Shown: piece by piece, positions 37,623 to 47,031 of the stretch | How positions within the stretch are numbered: the first letter of the stretch is position 1 | Layout of the letters: every line of letters starts with the position of its first letter | NCBI RefSeq assembly: GCF_902859765.1 | Contig: NZ_CADIJV010000032.1 | Span: 1-64,000 of the forward strand | Origin: Achromobacter pulmonis | Lineage (GTDB): Bacteria > Pseudomonadota > Gammaproteobacteria > Burkholderiales > Burkholderiaceae_B | DNA length: 64,000 nt | Direction: 5' to 3' | Translations under genes and position numbers: made by a program | The notes under the pieces: generated by a model | Told to the model about the DNA's origin: nothing | The model's input: only the letters and a program-made list of their open reading frames with translations | The model's database searches: none

Positions 37623-37703
37623 TCATGTCAAAATGACCCGGTTGGCGTTCACGAGACGGCAGCAACGCCAACAGACAATACCGATGACATCAGGAGACAG
37701 GCT

Positions 37704-38858
37704 GTGGACTTGGAACTGACCGACGAGCAGCGCGCGTTCGCGCAGGCCGCGCGCGACTACGCCGAAGGCGAACTGGCGCCGCACGCGGCGCGCTGGGATG
37801 CCGAGGGCATCTTTCCCAAGGAGGCATTCGCGCGCGCCGGCGAGATGGGCTTTTGCGCCATCTATGCCAGCGAGGACATCGGCGGCCTGGGGTTGCCGCG
37901 CCTGGACGCCACCCTGGTGTTCGAGGAAATGGCCGCCGTCGATCCGTCGACCACGGCGTTCCTGACGATCCACAACATGGCTACCTGGATGGTGGGCAAG
38001 TGGGGCCAGCCGGCCCTGCGCGAGGCCTGGGGACCGCTGCTGGCCAGCGGCCAGAAGCTGGCGTCGTACTGCCTGACCGAACCCGGCGCGGGTTCCGATG
38101 CGGCATCGCTCTCGACCCGCGCGCAGCGCCAGGGTGATCACTATGTGCTCAACGGCGCCAAGGCCTTCATTTCCGGCGGGGGCGACACCGACCTGCTGGT
38201 GGTGATGGCCCGCAGCGGCGGCGAGGGCGCGGGCGGCATCAGCGCGTTCGCGGTGCCGGCCGACAGCGAAGGCATCAGCTACGGCCGCAAGGAAGAGAAG
38301 ATGGGCTGGAACAGCCAGTCCACCCGTCCGATCGTGTTCGAGAACGTACGCGTGCCGGCCGGCAATCTGCTGGGCGAGGAGGGCGAGGGCTTCAAGATCG
38401 CCATGAAAGGCCTGGACGGCGGCCGTATCAACATCGGCACCTGCTCGGTCGGCGCGGCCCAGGGCGCGCTTGACGCCGCCCGCCGCTACATGGACGAGCG
38501 GCGCCAGTTCAACCGCCGCCTGGCGGAATTCCAGGCGCTGCAGTTCAAGCTGGCGGACATGGCCACCCACCTGGTGGCGGCGCGCCAGATGGTGCGGCTG
38601 GCGGCCTGCAAGCTGGACGCGGGGGCGGCGGACGCGGCCACCTACTGTGCGATGGCCAAGCGCTTCGCCACCGACATGGGTTTCCAGATATGCCTGGATG
38701 CCCAGCAGATCCACGGCGGCTACGGCTACCTGCGGGACTATCCCTTGGAGCGTCTGGTGCGCGATACTCGCGTACATCAGATTCTGGAGGGGACCAACGA
38801 GATCATGCGCGTGATCATCGCCCGCCAATTGTTGGAAAAAGGAGCCGACATAAGATGA
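37704..38858 (+). CDS. Acyl-CoA dehydrogenase, probably isobutyryl-CoA dehydrogenase
   Basis: This FAD enzyme would oxidise isobutyryl-CoA to methacrylyl-CoA in valine breakdown. The 384-residue protein starts with a GTG preceded by CAGGAGACAGGCT. FAD/substrate motifs CLTEPGAGSDAASL and FISGGGDTD are in the middle. The catalytic Glu362 lies in HQILEGTNEIMRVI, the position used by short-chain and isobutyryl-CoA dehydrogenases (not the isovaleryl type). It overlaps the next gene (ATGA), and the partners 3-hydroxyisobutyryl-CoA hydrolase and mmsB fix the pathway. A related 2-methylbutyryl-CoA substrate is the main alternative. Confidence 0.9.
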   Translation: MDLELTDEQRAFAQAARDYAEGELAPHAARWDAEGIFPKEAFARAGEMGFCAIYASEDIGGLGLPRLDATLVFEEMAAVDPSTTAFLTIHNMATWMVGKWGQPALREAWGPLLASGQKLASYCLTEPGAGSDAASLSTRAQRQGDHYVLNGAKAFISGGGDTDLLVVMARSGGEGAGGISAFAVPADSEGISYGRKEEKMGWNSQSTRPIVFENVRVPAGNLLGEEGEGFKIAMKGLDGGRINIGTCSVGAAQGALDAARRYMDERRQFNRRLAEFQALQFKLADMATHLVAARQMVRLAACKLDAGAADAATYCAMAKRFATDMGFQICLDAQQIHGGYGYLRDYPLERLVRDTRVHQILEGTNEIMRVIIARQLLEKGADIR

Positions 38859-40030
38859 ATGCACCGGTGCTGTTCGAAGAAAGGGCCGCCGCCAATGGAA
38901 TGCGCTTCGGGATCGCGACGCTGAACTCGCCGCAGACCCTGAACGGTTTGTCGCTGGAGATGGTCGACCTGCTGGCCGAGCGCCTGGACGCCTGGGCGCG
39001 CGATCCGGCGATTGCCCTGGTGGTGTTGCAGGGGGCGGGCGACAAGGCCTTCTGCGCCGGGGGCGATCTGCACGGCCTGTACCGCAGCATGACCGAGAAC
39101 GCCGGCAAGGGGGCCTGGGGCAATGCCTACGCGCGCCGTTTCTTCGAGCACGAGTATCGCCTGGACTACCGCATCCACAGCTACCCCAAGCCGGTGCTGT
39201 GCTGGGGCCACGGCATCGTCATGGGCGGCGGCATCGGCCTGATGATGGGCGCCAGCCACCGCGTGGTCAGCGAGAGCTCGCGCCTGGCGATGCCGGAAAT
39301 CTCGATCGGCCTGTTCCCGGACGTGGGCGGCAGCTGGCTGCTCAACCGCATGCCCGGCCGTATCGGGGTCTTCCTGGCGCTGACCGGCGCGCAGATCAAC
39401 ACCGCCGACGCGTTTTTCGCCGGCCTGGCGGATTTCCGCCTGAACCACGAGGACTGGCCCAAGTTGCTGGCCTCGCTCGAAGAGCAGCCCTGGGCCGGCC
39501 AGGCCGCCGGCGGCGCCGAGGACGCGATTGCGCCGCGCTCGATCAACGACGGCCTGCTGCGGCGCGCCCTGACGGCGCTCGAGCCGCAGACGCCGCTGGA
39601 AAGCGGTCATCTGCGCCAGCACTCGTTCATGATCAACAGCCTGTGCAGCGGCAACCGGTTGGACGAGATCTACGAGGAACTGGCGGCGCTGAAAAACCAT
39701 GAAGACCCGTGGCTGGCGCGCGCCGCCAGCACCATGCTGGCCGGCTCGCCGGGTTCGCTGCGGCTGTCGTTCGCGCTGCAGCAGCGTATGCGGCTGCGGT
39801 CGCTGGACGACGTGTTCCGCACCGAGTACATCGCCGCGCTGCATTGCGCCGCGCACGGTGACTTTGCCGAGGGCATCCGCGCGCTGCTGATCGACAAGGA
39901 CAAGAAGCCGCGCTGGAATCCCGCGGTGCTTGACGTGGCCAGCGACGCCTGGGTGCAGAAGTTCTTCGAGGAGCCCTGGCCCGAAGGCCAGCCGCATCCG
40001 CTGGACGACCTGGGCAAGGAAGGCCGCTGA
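38855..40030 (+). CDS. Enoyl-CoA hydratase/isomerase family, probable 3-hydroxyisobutyryl-CoA hydrolase
   Basis: Start MNAPVLFEERAAANGMRFG at 38855 overlaps the previous stop and gives 391 residues, the length of HIBCH-type hydrolases rather than ordinary hydratases (about 260). Crotonase motifs are GDKAFCAGGDLHGLYRSM and KPVLCWGHGIVMGGGIGL, followed by MPEISIGLFPDVGGSWLLNR, where the Glu and Asp typical of the hydrolase are present. It would release 3-hydroxyisobutyrate from its CoA ester, the substrate of the following mmsB. A true methacrylyl-CoA hydratase is not evident in the operon. Confidence 0.88.
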   Translation: MNAPVLFEERAAANGMRFGIATLNSPQTLNGLSLEMVDLLAERLDAWARDPAIALVVLQGAGDKAFCAGGDLHGLYRSMTENAGKGAWGNAYARRFFEHEYRLDYRIHSYPKPVLCWGHGIVMGGGIGLMMGASHRVVSESSRLAMPEISIGLFPDVGGSWLLNRMPGRIGVFLALTGAQINTADAFFAGLADFRLNHEDWPKLLASLEEQPWAGQAAGGAEDAIAPRSINDGLLRRALTALEPQTPLESGHLRQHSFMINSLCSGNRLDEIYEELAALKNHEDPWLARAASTMLAGSPGSLRLSFALQQRMRLRSLDDVFRTEYIAALHCAAHGDFAEGIRALLIDKDKKPRWNPAVLDVASDAWVQKFFEEPWPEGQPHPLDDLGKEGR

Positions 40031-40110
40031 CGGTCGCCGCCAAGCGGGCCGGCATCGCGTCGCAACACTGATTTCATACCTACAGCAATAGCAACAGGAG
40101 ACAGGACATC

Positions 40111-41001
40111 ATGAGCAGTATCGCGTTTATCGGTTTGGGCAACATGGGCTCGCCCATGGCATTGAATCTGGTCAAGGCCGGCCACAGCCTGACGGTGTTC
40201 GACCTGGTGCCGGCGGCGGTCAAGGTGCTGACCGACGCGGGCGCCAAGGCGGCGGGCTCGGCTGCCGAGGCGGTCAAGGGGGCCGAGGTGGTGATTTCGA
40301 TGCTGCCGGCCAGCAAGCACGTCGAAGGCCTGTACCTGGACCAGGACCTGCTGGGCAAGATTCCGTCCAGCGCGCTGGTGATCGAGTGCAGCACCATTGC
40401 CCCGGAGTCGGCCCGCAAGGTGGCGCAGGCGGCCGAGGTGCGTGGCATCGCCATGATCGACGCGCCGGTGTCCGGCGGCACGGGCGGCGCCGCCGCGGGC
40501 ACGCTGACCTTCATCGTCGGCGGCCAGGCCGCGGCGCTCGAGCGCGCCCGCCCGGTGTTGGAGAAGATGGGCAAGAACATCTTCCACGCTGGTGCCGCCG
40601 GCGCCGGTCAGGTCGCCAAGATTTGCAACAACATGCTGCTCGGCATCCTCATGGCCGGTACTTCCGAGGCGCTGGCGCTGGGCGTGGCCAACGGCCTCGA
40701 TCCCAAGGTCCTGTCGGACATCATCGCCAAGAGTTCGGGCCGCAATTGGGCCACCGAACTGTACAACCCCTGGCCCGGGGTGATGGAGCATGCTCCGGCC
40801 TCCAAGGGCTATGCGGGCGGCTTCGGCGTCGACCTGATGCTCAAGGACCTGGGCCTGGCGGCCGAGGCGGCGCTGTCGGCGCGCGCCTCGATCCCGCTGG
40901 GCGAGCTGGCGCGCAACCTGTATTCGCTGCACAGCGCGGGCGGCTCGGGCCGGCTGGATTTCTCCAGCATCGTCAATCTGGTCAAGCGCGACCAGGACTG
41001 A
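40111..41001 (+). CDS. mmsB: 3-hydroxyisobutyrate dehydrogenase
   Basis: MmsB oxidises 3-hydroxyisobutyrate to methylmalonate semialdehyde with NAD+. The 296-residue protein has the Rossmann motif FIGLGNMGSPMALNLVKAG, the substrate loop DAPVSGGTGGAAAGTL and the catalytic lysine in GAGQVAKICNNMLLG, all diagnostic of beta-hydroxyacid dehydrogenases. AACAGGAGACAGG precedes the ATG. In many bacteria mmsA sits next to it; here no semialdehyde dehydrogenase is present in the window. Confidence 0.94.
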   Translation: MSSIAFIGLGNMGSPMALNLVKAGHSLTVFDLVPAAVKVLTDAGAKAAGSAAEAVKGAEVVISMLPASKHVEGLYLDQDLLGKIPSSALVIECSTIAPESARKVAQAAEVRGIAMIDAPVSGGTGGAAAGTLTFIVGGQAAALERARPVLEKMGKNIFHAGAAGAGQVAKICNNMLLGILMAGTSEALALGVANGLDPKVLSDIIAKSSGRNWATELYNPWPGVMEHAPASKGYAGGFGVDLMLKDLGLAAEAALSARASIPLGELARNLYSLHSAGGSGRLDFSSIVNLVKRDQD

Positions 41002-41002
41002 C

Positions 41003-41440
41003 ATGGTCACGCCCGCCACGCATGTCGACCCGGCCGGGCGGGTCCGGGCCAGCTTCGAGCGGCAGAGCATCATGCAACTGCTCGGCGCCAGCCTGGACGT
41101 GGTCGAACCGGGCAGGGTGGACATCGTTCTGCCATACCGCGCCGACCTGTGCCAGCAGAACGGCTTCCTGCACGCCGGCATCTCCACCACCATTGCCGAT
41201 TCGGCCGGCGGTTATGCCGCCTTCAGCCTGTTCCAGCCGGGCGAGGACGTGCTGACCTCGGAGTTCAAGATGAACTTCCTGGCGCCGGCCAAGGGCGAGC
41301 GCTACGTGGCCAGCGGCCGTGTGGTCAAGCCCGGCAAGCGCCTGTCGATCTGCCAGGTCGAAGTGCATGCCTATGAAGGCGAACAGGCCGCCCTTTGCGT
41401 GATAGGCTTGCTCACCGCGGTGCGTGTGACGCCGCGTTGA
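41003..41440 (+). CDS. PaaI-type hot-dog thioesterase
   Basis: The 145-residue protein starts one base after the mmsB stop, so it belongs to the valine operon. The hot-dog fold signature QQNGFLHAGISTTIADSAGG contains the HxG and downstream Asp expected of PaaI/YigI-type acyl-CoA thioesterases. It could recycle CoA from stalled intermediates such as toxic methacrylyl-CoA, which is inference from position. Its native substrate is unknown. Confidence 0.85.
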   Translation: MVTPATHVDPAGRVRASFERQSIMQLLGASLDVVEPGRVDIVLPYRADLCQQNGFLHAGISTTIADSAGGYAAFSLFQPGEDVLTSEFKMNFLAPAKGERYVASGRVVKPGKRLSICQVEVHAYEGEQAALCVIGLLTAVRVTPR

Positions 41441-41499
41441 GCCGCTTGCGGCGGGCCGTCGCCGCAAGCTCTGTCGCGCCTTGAACGGGTTCACGGGCA

Positions 41500-42189
41500 A
41501 TGCCTTCCAAAGAACACCATCGAATTTTTCGTAGCAACTGGCTGCGGGCCGCCGTGCTGGGCGCCAATGACGGCATCGTGTCCACCGCCAGCCTCATCAC
41601 CGGGGTGGCGGCGGCCCAGGCCTCGCACGAAGCCATACTGACATCCGGCCTGGCCGGCCTGGTGGCCGGCGCGCTCTCGATGGCCGCCGGCGAATATGTC
41701 TCGGTACGCTCGCAGGCCGATATCGAGGCGGCCGATCTGCGCATGGAACAGCGTTCGCTCAAGCGCAATTCCGGCGAAGAACTCGAAGAGCTGGTCGAAA
41801 TCTATGTCGAACGGGGGCTGTCGCACGATCTGGCCGAGCAGGTCGCGCAGCAATTGACGCGCCATGATGCGCTCGATGCCCATGCGCGCGACGAGCTTGG
41901 CATTTCACTGCACAACCGCGCCCGGCCGGTGCAGGCGGCGCTGGCCTCGGCGGCGTCGTTCGCCGGTGGCGCGGCATTGCCGTTGGCGGTGGCGGCGCTG
42001 GTGCCGATGCCGTCGCTGATCGGTTGGGTGATTGGCGCGTCGGTGGCCTGTCTGGCCTGTCTGGGGGCGCTGGCGGCCAGGGCCGGTGGCGCCCCCAAGG
42101 GGCCGGCGGCGTTGCGGGTGACGATATTGGGGGCGCTGGCGATGGCGGTAACGGCCGGTGTCGGTGCCGTGTTCGGCACCGTGGTCTGA
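41500..42189 (+). CDS. VIT1/CCC1 family transporter
   Basis: The 229-residue protein begins MPSKEHHRIFRSNWLRAAVL and contains the family signature LGANDGIVSTASLITGVAAA in the first membrane helix. SMAAGEYVSVRSQADIE follows, then a soluble acidic linker (about 85-125) and three C-terminal helices. VIT1/CCC1 proteins export Fe2+ or Mn2+ from the cytosol using the acidic residues of the linker. A ferritin-like domain is not fused here. It stands alone between the valine operon and ygfZ on the opposite strand. Confidence 0.9.
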   Translation: MPSKEHHRIFRSNWLRAAVLGANDGIVSTASLITGVAAAQASHEAILTSGLAGLVAGALSMAAGEYVSVRSQADIEAADLRMEQRSLKRNSGEELEELVEIYVERGLSHDLAEQVAQQLTRHDALDAHARDELGISLHNRARPVQAALASAASFAGGAALPLAVAALVPMPSLIGWVIGASVACLACLGALAARAGGAPKGPAALRVTILGALAMAVTAGVGAVFGTVV

Positions 42190-42202
42190 CACCGCCGCGG
42201 CG

Positions 42203-43201
42203 CTACGGCGTGATCGCGTAGGGCAGCGGGGCGGCGGCGATGCGCGGGCCGTCGGCCGCGCCCAGCCGCAGGTCGCCTTGCGGCAGGGCGGCCAGCGTGG
42301 TTTCGAACAGCACCGCGACCTTGCCGTCGGCGCGGGCCGCGTCGACGATGCGGCCCACGGGCTCGCCTGGCTGGGTGGCGTCGAACACGTCCTGGCCAGC
42401 CAGCGGCGCGCCGTCCGCGTCGGCGCCGGCAAGGGTGCCGTAGGCCATGCGGCGTTTCACCGTGCCGCGGTAGTGGCTGCGCGCCACCACTTCCTGGCCG
42501 GGATAACAGCCCTTGGTGAAGCTGACGCCCTGGATCAGGTCCAGGTTGACCGTTTGCGGAATGAAGACGTCCTGAGTCGGGCTGGTGATCCAGGGGATGC
42601 CGGCCGCCAGGTCGGCGGCGTGCCATTGGCCGGCCGGCGCCCGGCCGAGGACGGCGGCCAGTGGCGCGGCGGCGGCCAGTTGCGAGTCCGAGGCGATCCA
42701 CCACCAGCGCAGCGCGGCGCCGGCCGCTGGCGCGGCGATCCAGGTGCCCGAGGGCAATTCGGCGCGTTGCCAGGGCGCGCGCGGCAGGGCGCCCGCCGCC
42801 ACTTCGAGCGCGGCCAATTGCGCCGGCTCGGCCTGCACGCCGGCAGCGTGGAGGGCGGTGGGCGCGAGCCTGGCCTTGGCGCGCAGGATGAACATCGACA
42901 GGCGCTTGACCAGGGCCGCCGCCAGGTCCTGGCGTACCAGGGCGTACAACTGGGGCGCGTCTTCGGCGGCGTCGGCGCCCCGCCACATGACCAGGGTGGC
43001 CAGCAGGCGGCCCTTGGCGGTGCAATAGCCGGCCAGGCGGGCGGCATCGGCGGGCAGGCCGGTGACGTCCTGGGTCAGTTGGCCGTGCAGGAAGGTCAGT
43101 GCGTCGGCGCCGCTGGCCCCGACGACGGCAAAGTCGTCCAGAGGGGCGCATTGCGCGCAACCTTCGGCGCGCGCCGGGATCGAAGAAAAGAAAGCATGCA
43201 T
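42203..43201 (-). CDS. ygfZ: YgfZ/GcvT-like folate-binding protein
   Basis: YgfZ supports a subset of iron-sulfur enzymes with tetrahydrofolate. Start MHAFFSSIPARAEGCAQC at 43201 gives 332 residues; the frame is open 51 codons further but that part is unconserved. The signature KGCYPGQEVVARSHYRG carries the essential Cys232. The GcvT-like folate-binding fold spans residues 20-320. It is divergent from mltG-tmk-holB, exactly as in many beta- and gammaproteobacteria. Confidence 0.94.
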   Translation of the reverse strand: MHAFFSSIPARAEGCAQCAPLDDFAVVGASGADALTFLHGQLTQDVTGLPADAARLAGYCTAKGRLLATLVMWRGADAAEDAPQLYALVRQDLAAALVKRLSMFILRAKARLAPTALHAAGVQAEPAQLAALEVAAGALPRAPWQRAELPSGTWIAAPAAGAALRWWWIASDSQLAAAAPLAAVLGRAPAGQWHAADLAAGIPWITSPTQDVFIPQTVNLDLIQGVSFTKGCYPGQEVVARSHYRGTVKRRMAYGTLAGADADGAPLAGQDVFDATQPGEPVGRIVDAARADGKVAVLFETTLAALPQGDLRLGAADGPRIAAAPLPYAITP

Positions 43202-43358
43202 GGCTGCGTGGGCCCGTGAATCGTCATCAAAGGCCTGATGATAGCTGCGTTCCCTCTTTGGCAGGTCCATGCCCGCGCGCGGCAAAGGGGTGCGCGACAC
43301 ACTCCGGCCCTGGTTTTGTCGCGAGAGGGCCGCGCGATCCATTAAACTTCCCACACTT

Positions 43359-44483
43359 ATGAAGAAGCGACTCCGTTTTTATGTCCTGTGGTTCCTCCTG
43401 CTCATCGTGCTGGCCGCCGCCGCGGCGGCGGGCGCGGCCTGGCACTGGATGCACCGGCCCCTGCACCTGGCGGCCGACAGGATCGATTTCGTGGTGGACC
43501 CGGGCAGCAGCCCGCGCACCGTCGCGCGCGCCTTGAACGCCGCCGGGGTACCGATGTGGGAACCGGGTTTCGTCTGGATGGCGCGCCTGTCCGAGCAGGA
43601 CAAGCTGATCAAGGCCGGCGGCTACCAGGCCATCAATGGTGATACGCCCTGGCTGCTGCTCGAGCGCATGGCGCGCGGCGACATGACCCAGCGCCAGATC
43701 ACCTTCCTGGAAGGCTGGACTTTCCGCCAGATCCGCCAGGCGCTGCGCGAGAACCCGGACATCAAGCAGACCCTCGGCGATATCAGCGACGAGGCCCTGA
43801 TGGAACGCCTGGGCTCGGACGTCAAGCATCCGGAAGGGATGTTTTTTCCCGATACTTACATCTTCACGCCGGGCAGCACCGATTTCGACCTGTTGCGGCG
43901 CGCCTACCAGGAAGGCCAGCGCATTCTCGATGAGACCTGGGCCAAGCGCCAGGCGGACCTGCCCCTGTCCACGCCCTACGAGGCGCTGGTGCTGGCCTCC
44001 ATCATCGAAAAGGAGACCGGGCACGGCCCCGACCGCCGCCGCGTCGCGGGCGTGTTCACCAACCGTCTGAAGATCGGCATGCTGCTGCAGACCGATCCCA
44101 CGGTCATCTACGGCATGGGCGAAAACTATCAGGGCCGCATCCGCAAGCGCGACCTGCAGACCGACACGCCCTGGAACACCTATACGCGCCCGGGCCTGCC
44201 GCCCACGCCGATCGCAGCGGCTGGCCGCGCGGCGCTATTGGCGGCGGTGCAGCCCGAGCAACACAAGTTCCTGTTTTTCGTGTCGCGCGGCAACGGCACC
44301 AGCGAGTTCTCGGCGAACCTGTCCGAGCACAACCGCAATGTTTCCCGTTATATCCTGGGGCAGACCCCGGCGGCGCGGCCGGCCCCCGCCGGCAAGCCGC
44401 CCGCGCCGGCTCCCGAACCGGAACCGGTCTCTCCCCCCGCGCCGGACGGCAATCCGGCGCCAGCACAAGGACAACAGCCATGA
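43359..44483 (+). CDS. mltG: Endolytic murein transglycosylase MltG (YceG-like)
   Basis: MltG cleaves nascent glycan strands and is thought to set their length. Start [17 protein letters not shown] at 43359 gives 374 residues: one membrane anchor, a LysM-like region (about 40-90) and the YceG catalytic domain with the active-site Glu in [20 protein letters not shown] (Glu217, equivalent to E. coli Glu218). [13 protein letters not shown] and [10 protein letters not shown] are also typical. About 40 residues of Pro/Ala/Glu-rich tail follow the domain, longer than in E. coli. It overlaps tmk by four bases. Confidence 0.95.
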   Translation: MKKRLRFYVLWFLLLIVLAAAAAAGAAWHWMHRPLHLAADRIDFVVDPGSSPRTVARALNAAGVPMWEPGFVWMARLSEQDKLIKAGGYQAINGDTPWLLLERMARGDMTQRQITFLEGWTFRQIRQALRENPDIKQTLGDISDEALMERLGSDVKHPEGMFFPDTYIFTPGSTDFDLLRRAYQEGQRILDETWAKRQADLPLSTPYEALVLASIIEKETGHGPDRRRVAGVFTNRLKIGMLLQTDPTVIYGMGENYQGRIRKRDLQTDTPWNTYTRPGLPPTPIAAAGRAALLAAVQPEQHKFLFFVSRGNGTSEFSANLSEHNRNVSRYILGQTPAARPAPAGKPPAPAPEPEPVSPPAPDGNPAPAQGQQP

Positions 44484-45103
44484 CCTCACGCGGACGCTTC
44501 ATTACGCTGGAGGGGGTGGATGGCGCCGGCAAGAGCACGCACACGGGCTGGATCGCCGATTTCCTGCGCGGCCAGGGCCGGGAGGTGGTGTCGACGCGCG
44601 AACCCGGCGGCACGCCGCTGGGTGAAAAGCTGCGCGCGCTGGTGTTGACCGACCCGATGGGCCTGGATACCGAGACCCTGCTGATGTTCGCCGCGCGCTG
44701 CGAACACCTGCACCAGGTGATCGAGCCGGCGCTGGCGCGCGGCGCGTGGGTGGTGTGCGACCGCTACACCGACGCCACCTATGCCTATCAGGGCGGTGGC
44801 CGCGGCCTGGGCGCCGCGCGCGTGGCGGCGCTGGAAACCTGGATGCAGGCGGGCCGGCCCGACCGCACCTGGCTGTTTGACGTGCCGCTGGACGTGGCGC
44901 GCGCGCGCCTGGCCGACGCCCGCGAGCCGGATCGCTTCGAGCGCGAAGGCGCGGCTTTCTTCGAGCGCACCCGCGCGGCCTATCAGGCCCGCGCCGCGGC
45001 CGAACCCGACCGCATCCGTGTGATCGATTCGACCCGGGCGATTCCCGAGATCCGCGCCGAGCTCGAAGCCGGGCTGCGCGAGCTGGTGGCGGCCCGTCCA
45101 TGA
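44480..45103 (+). CDS. tmk: Thymidylate kinase
   Basis: Tmk phosphorylates dTMP to dTDP. The 207-residue protein has the P-loop [12 protein letters not shown], the DR(Y/H) motif [17 protein letters not shown] and the lid region [20 protein letters not shown]. This arrangement is of the E. coli type, with arginines in the lid. It overlaps mltG by four bases and holB by four bases, the conserved mltG-tmk-holB run. Confidence 0.97.
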   Translation: MTSRGRFITLEGVDGAGKSTHTGWIADFLRGQGREVVSTREPGGTPLGEKLRALVLTDPMGLDTETLLMFAARCEHLHQVIEPALARGAWVVCDRYTDATYAYQGGGRGLGAARVAALETWMQAGRPDRTWLFDVPLDVARARLADAREPDRFEREGAAFFERTRAAYQARAAAEPDRIRVIDSTRAIPEIRAELEAGLRELVAARP

Positions 45104-46149
45104 GCGCGCCCCAGTTCCTGCCCTGGCAGATGGAGACGGCGCGCGCCTGGCTCGGCAACCGCGAGCGCTTCGCCCATGCCTGGCTGGTGCATGGCCTGGC
45201 CGGCATCGGCAAGCTCGATTTCGCAGTGGCCGCGGCCGCCAGCCTGTTGTGCGAGACGCCGCAGGACGGCCTGGCCTGCGGCCATTGCGCCGCCTGCGCC
45301 TGGTTCGCCAGTGGCAACCACCCGGACCTGCGCCGCATCCGGCCCGAGGCCGTGGCGGTCGAGGAGGGCGCCGACGCCGCCGAGGCGTCGGAGGAGGCCG
45401 AGCCGGCCACCGGCACCGCCAAGAAGGCACCGTCCAAGGAAATCCGCATCGACCAGATCCGCTCGCTGGAATCCTGGTTCAACACCGCCACCCATCGCGG
45501 CGGCTGGCGTGTGGCGCTGCTGTATGCGGCGCACGCGTTGAACGTGGTGTCGGCCAATGCCCTGCTCAAGGTGCTGGAAGAGCCGCCGCCGCACACGGTG
45601 TTCCTGCTGGTGGCGGACGCGCCCGACCGCCTGCTGCCGACGCTGGTGTCGCGCTGCCGTCGCCTGCCGTTGCCGGCGCCCGACCCCGACACCGCCTTGC
45701 AATGGCTGCGCGACCAGAACGTGGAGCCGGCGCGTGAATGGCTGGCGGCTGCCGGCGGTGCGCCGCTGGCGGCGCTGCGCCTGGCGCAGCACGCGGAAAC
45801 CGCCTGCCCGCCGTGGTTGACGCAGTTGGTCGGCCCCCTGGCCAAGGGCCAGGCGCCCGACGTCGGCACCCTGGCCGAAGTCCTGGAGAAGGTCGCACCC
45901 AGCGAGTGGATCGACGCCTTGCAGCGCCTGTACACCGACCTGATGCTGGCCGCCGCGGGCGCGCCGGTGCGCTATTTTCCGGCGCTGGGGGCGGCCGTGG
46001 CCGAGGTGGCGCGGCGCATGAACCCCGCGCGCGCCGCCGAAGCCGCGCGTTGGCTGACGCGTCAGCGCGCGCTGGCCACGCACCCCCTGAATGGCAAGCT
46101 TTTCGCCCACGCGACGCTGCAGCGCGTGGTGCTATCCTGCCAGGCATAA
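45100..46149 (+). CDS. holB: DNA polymerase III subunit delta'
   Basis: Delta' is a clamp-loader AAA+ subunit. The 349-residue protein has [15 protein letters not shown] in the P-loop position and a zinc-binding cluster ([19 protein letters not shown]) typical of delta'. The core [20 protein letters not shown] contains the SRC-adjacent region; SRCRRLPLP follows. An acidic, low-complexity insert (about residues 87-113, [18 protein letters not shown]) interrupts the first domain before [12 protein letters not shown]. It overlaps tmk and is followed by tatD after 72 bases. Confidence 0.95.
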   Translation: MSAPQFLPWQMETARAWLGNRERFAHAWLVHGLAGIGKLDFAVAAAASLLCETPQDGLACGHCAACAWFASGNHPDLRRIRPEAVAVEEGADAAEASEEAEPATGTAKKAPSKEIRIDQIRSLESWFNTATHRGGWRVALLYAAHALNVVSANALLKVLEEPPPHTVFLLVADAPDRLLPTLVSRCRRLPLPAPDPDTALQWLRDQNVEPAREWLAAAGGAPLAALRLAQHAETACPPWLTQLVGPLAKGQAPDVGTLAEVLEKVAPSEWIDALQRLYTDLMLAAAGAPVRYFPALGAAVAEVARRMNPARAAEAARWLTRQRALATHPLNGKLFAHATLQRVVLSCQA

Positions 46150-46221
46150 CCCGGCGTGACGCTGCGGCCCGCCCTGTCCGGGCGGCCGCCGCGGCGGCGC
46201 GCCAATCCTGATCCAAACCTC

Positions 46222-46992
46222 ATGTACGTCGATTCACACTGCCATTTGAACTTCCCCGAGCTGGCGGCCGACCTGCCCGCGATTCTCGAACGGATGGCCG
46301 CCAACCAGGTGACCCACGCCCTGGTGGTCAGCGTCAATATGCCCGAATGGCCGGGCCTGATGTCGCTGGTCGAGCCGCAGCCCAATCTGTGGGCCTCGGT
46401 CGGGGTGCATCCCGATTATGAAGACACGCCCGATCCCGAGCCCGAGGAATTGGCGCGCCTGTCGGCCCACCCCAAGGTGGTGGCGATTGGCGAGACCGGA
46501 CTCGACTATTACCGTCTGTCCGAACCGCTGGACTGGCAGCGCGCGCGTTTCCGCCGTCACATCCGCGCGGCCCGCGACACCGGGCTGCCGCTGATCGTGC
46601 ATACGCGCGCCTCGGCCGAGGACACGGTGCGCATGCTGCGCGAGGAACGCGCGGCCGAGGTCGGCGGCGTGATGCACTGTTTCACCGAGACCTGGGAAGT
46701 GGCCCAGGCCGCGCTGGACCAGAATTTTCATATCTCGTTGTCCGGCATCGTGACGTTCAAGAACGCGCACGTGGTGCATGAGGTGGCCGCCAAGGTGCCG
46801 CTGGACCGCCTGCTGATCGAGACCGATTCGCCGTACCTGGCGCCCGTGCCGTATCGCGGCAAGCTCAACGATCCCTCCAAGGTGATCCACGTGGCCGAGA
46901 AGATCGCCGACTTGAAAGGCATCAGCGTGGCCGAGGTGGCACGCGCCTCAACCGATAATTTCTTTAATCTTTTCAGTAAGATAAAGCGATAA
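46222..46992 (+). CDS. tatD: TatD family metal-dependent DNase
   Basis: Start MYVDSHCHLNFPELAADL at 46222 gives 256 residues. Metal ligands of the TIM-barrel hydrolase are in DSHCHLNF, the Glu of AIGETGLDYY, His of LIVHTRAS, HCFTE, and the Asp of LIETDSPYLAP. The holB-tatD adjacency identifies it as the YcfH (TatD-like) paralogue rather than the gene of the tat operon. It is a 3'-5' exonuclease-type DNase/RNase in characterised members. Its 3' end and the following gap are AT-rich compared with the neighbourhood. Confidence 0.93.
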   Translation: MYVDSHCHLNFPELAADLPAILERMAANQVTHALVVSVNMPEWPGLMSLVEPQPNLWASVGVHPDYEDTPDPEPEELARLSAHPKVVAIGETGLDYYRLSEPLDWQRARFRRHIRAARDTGLPLIVHTRASAEDTVRMLREERAAEVGGVMHCFTETWEVAQAALDQNFHISLSGIVTFKNAHVVHEVAAKVPLDRLLIETDSPYLAPVPYRGKLNDPSKVIHVAEKIADLKGISVAEVARASTDNFFNLFSKIKR

Positions 46993-47031
46993 TCTGAAGT
47001 TAAATATCTAAAGTGATTTATCAGGATTGCC

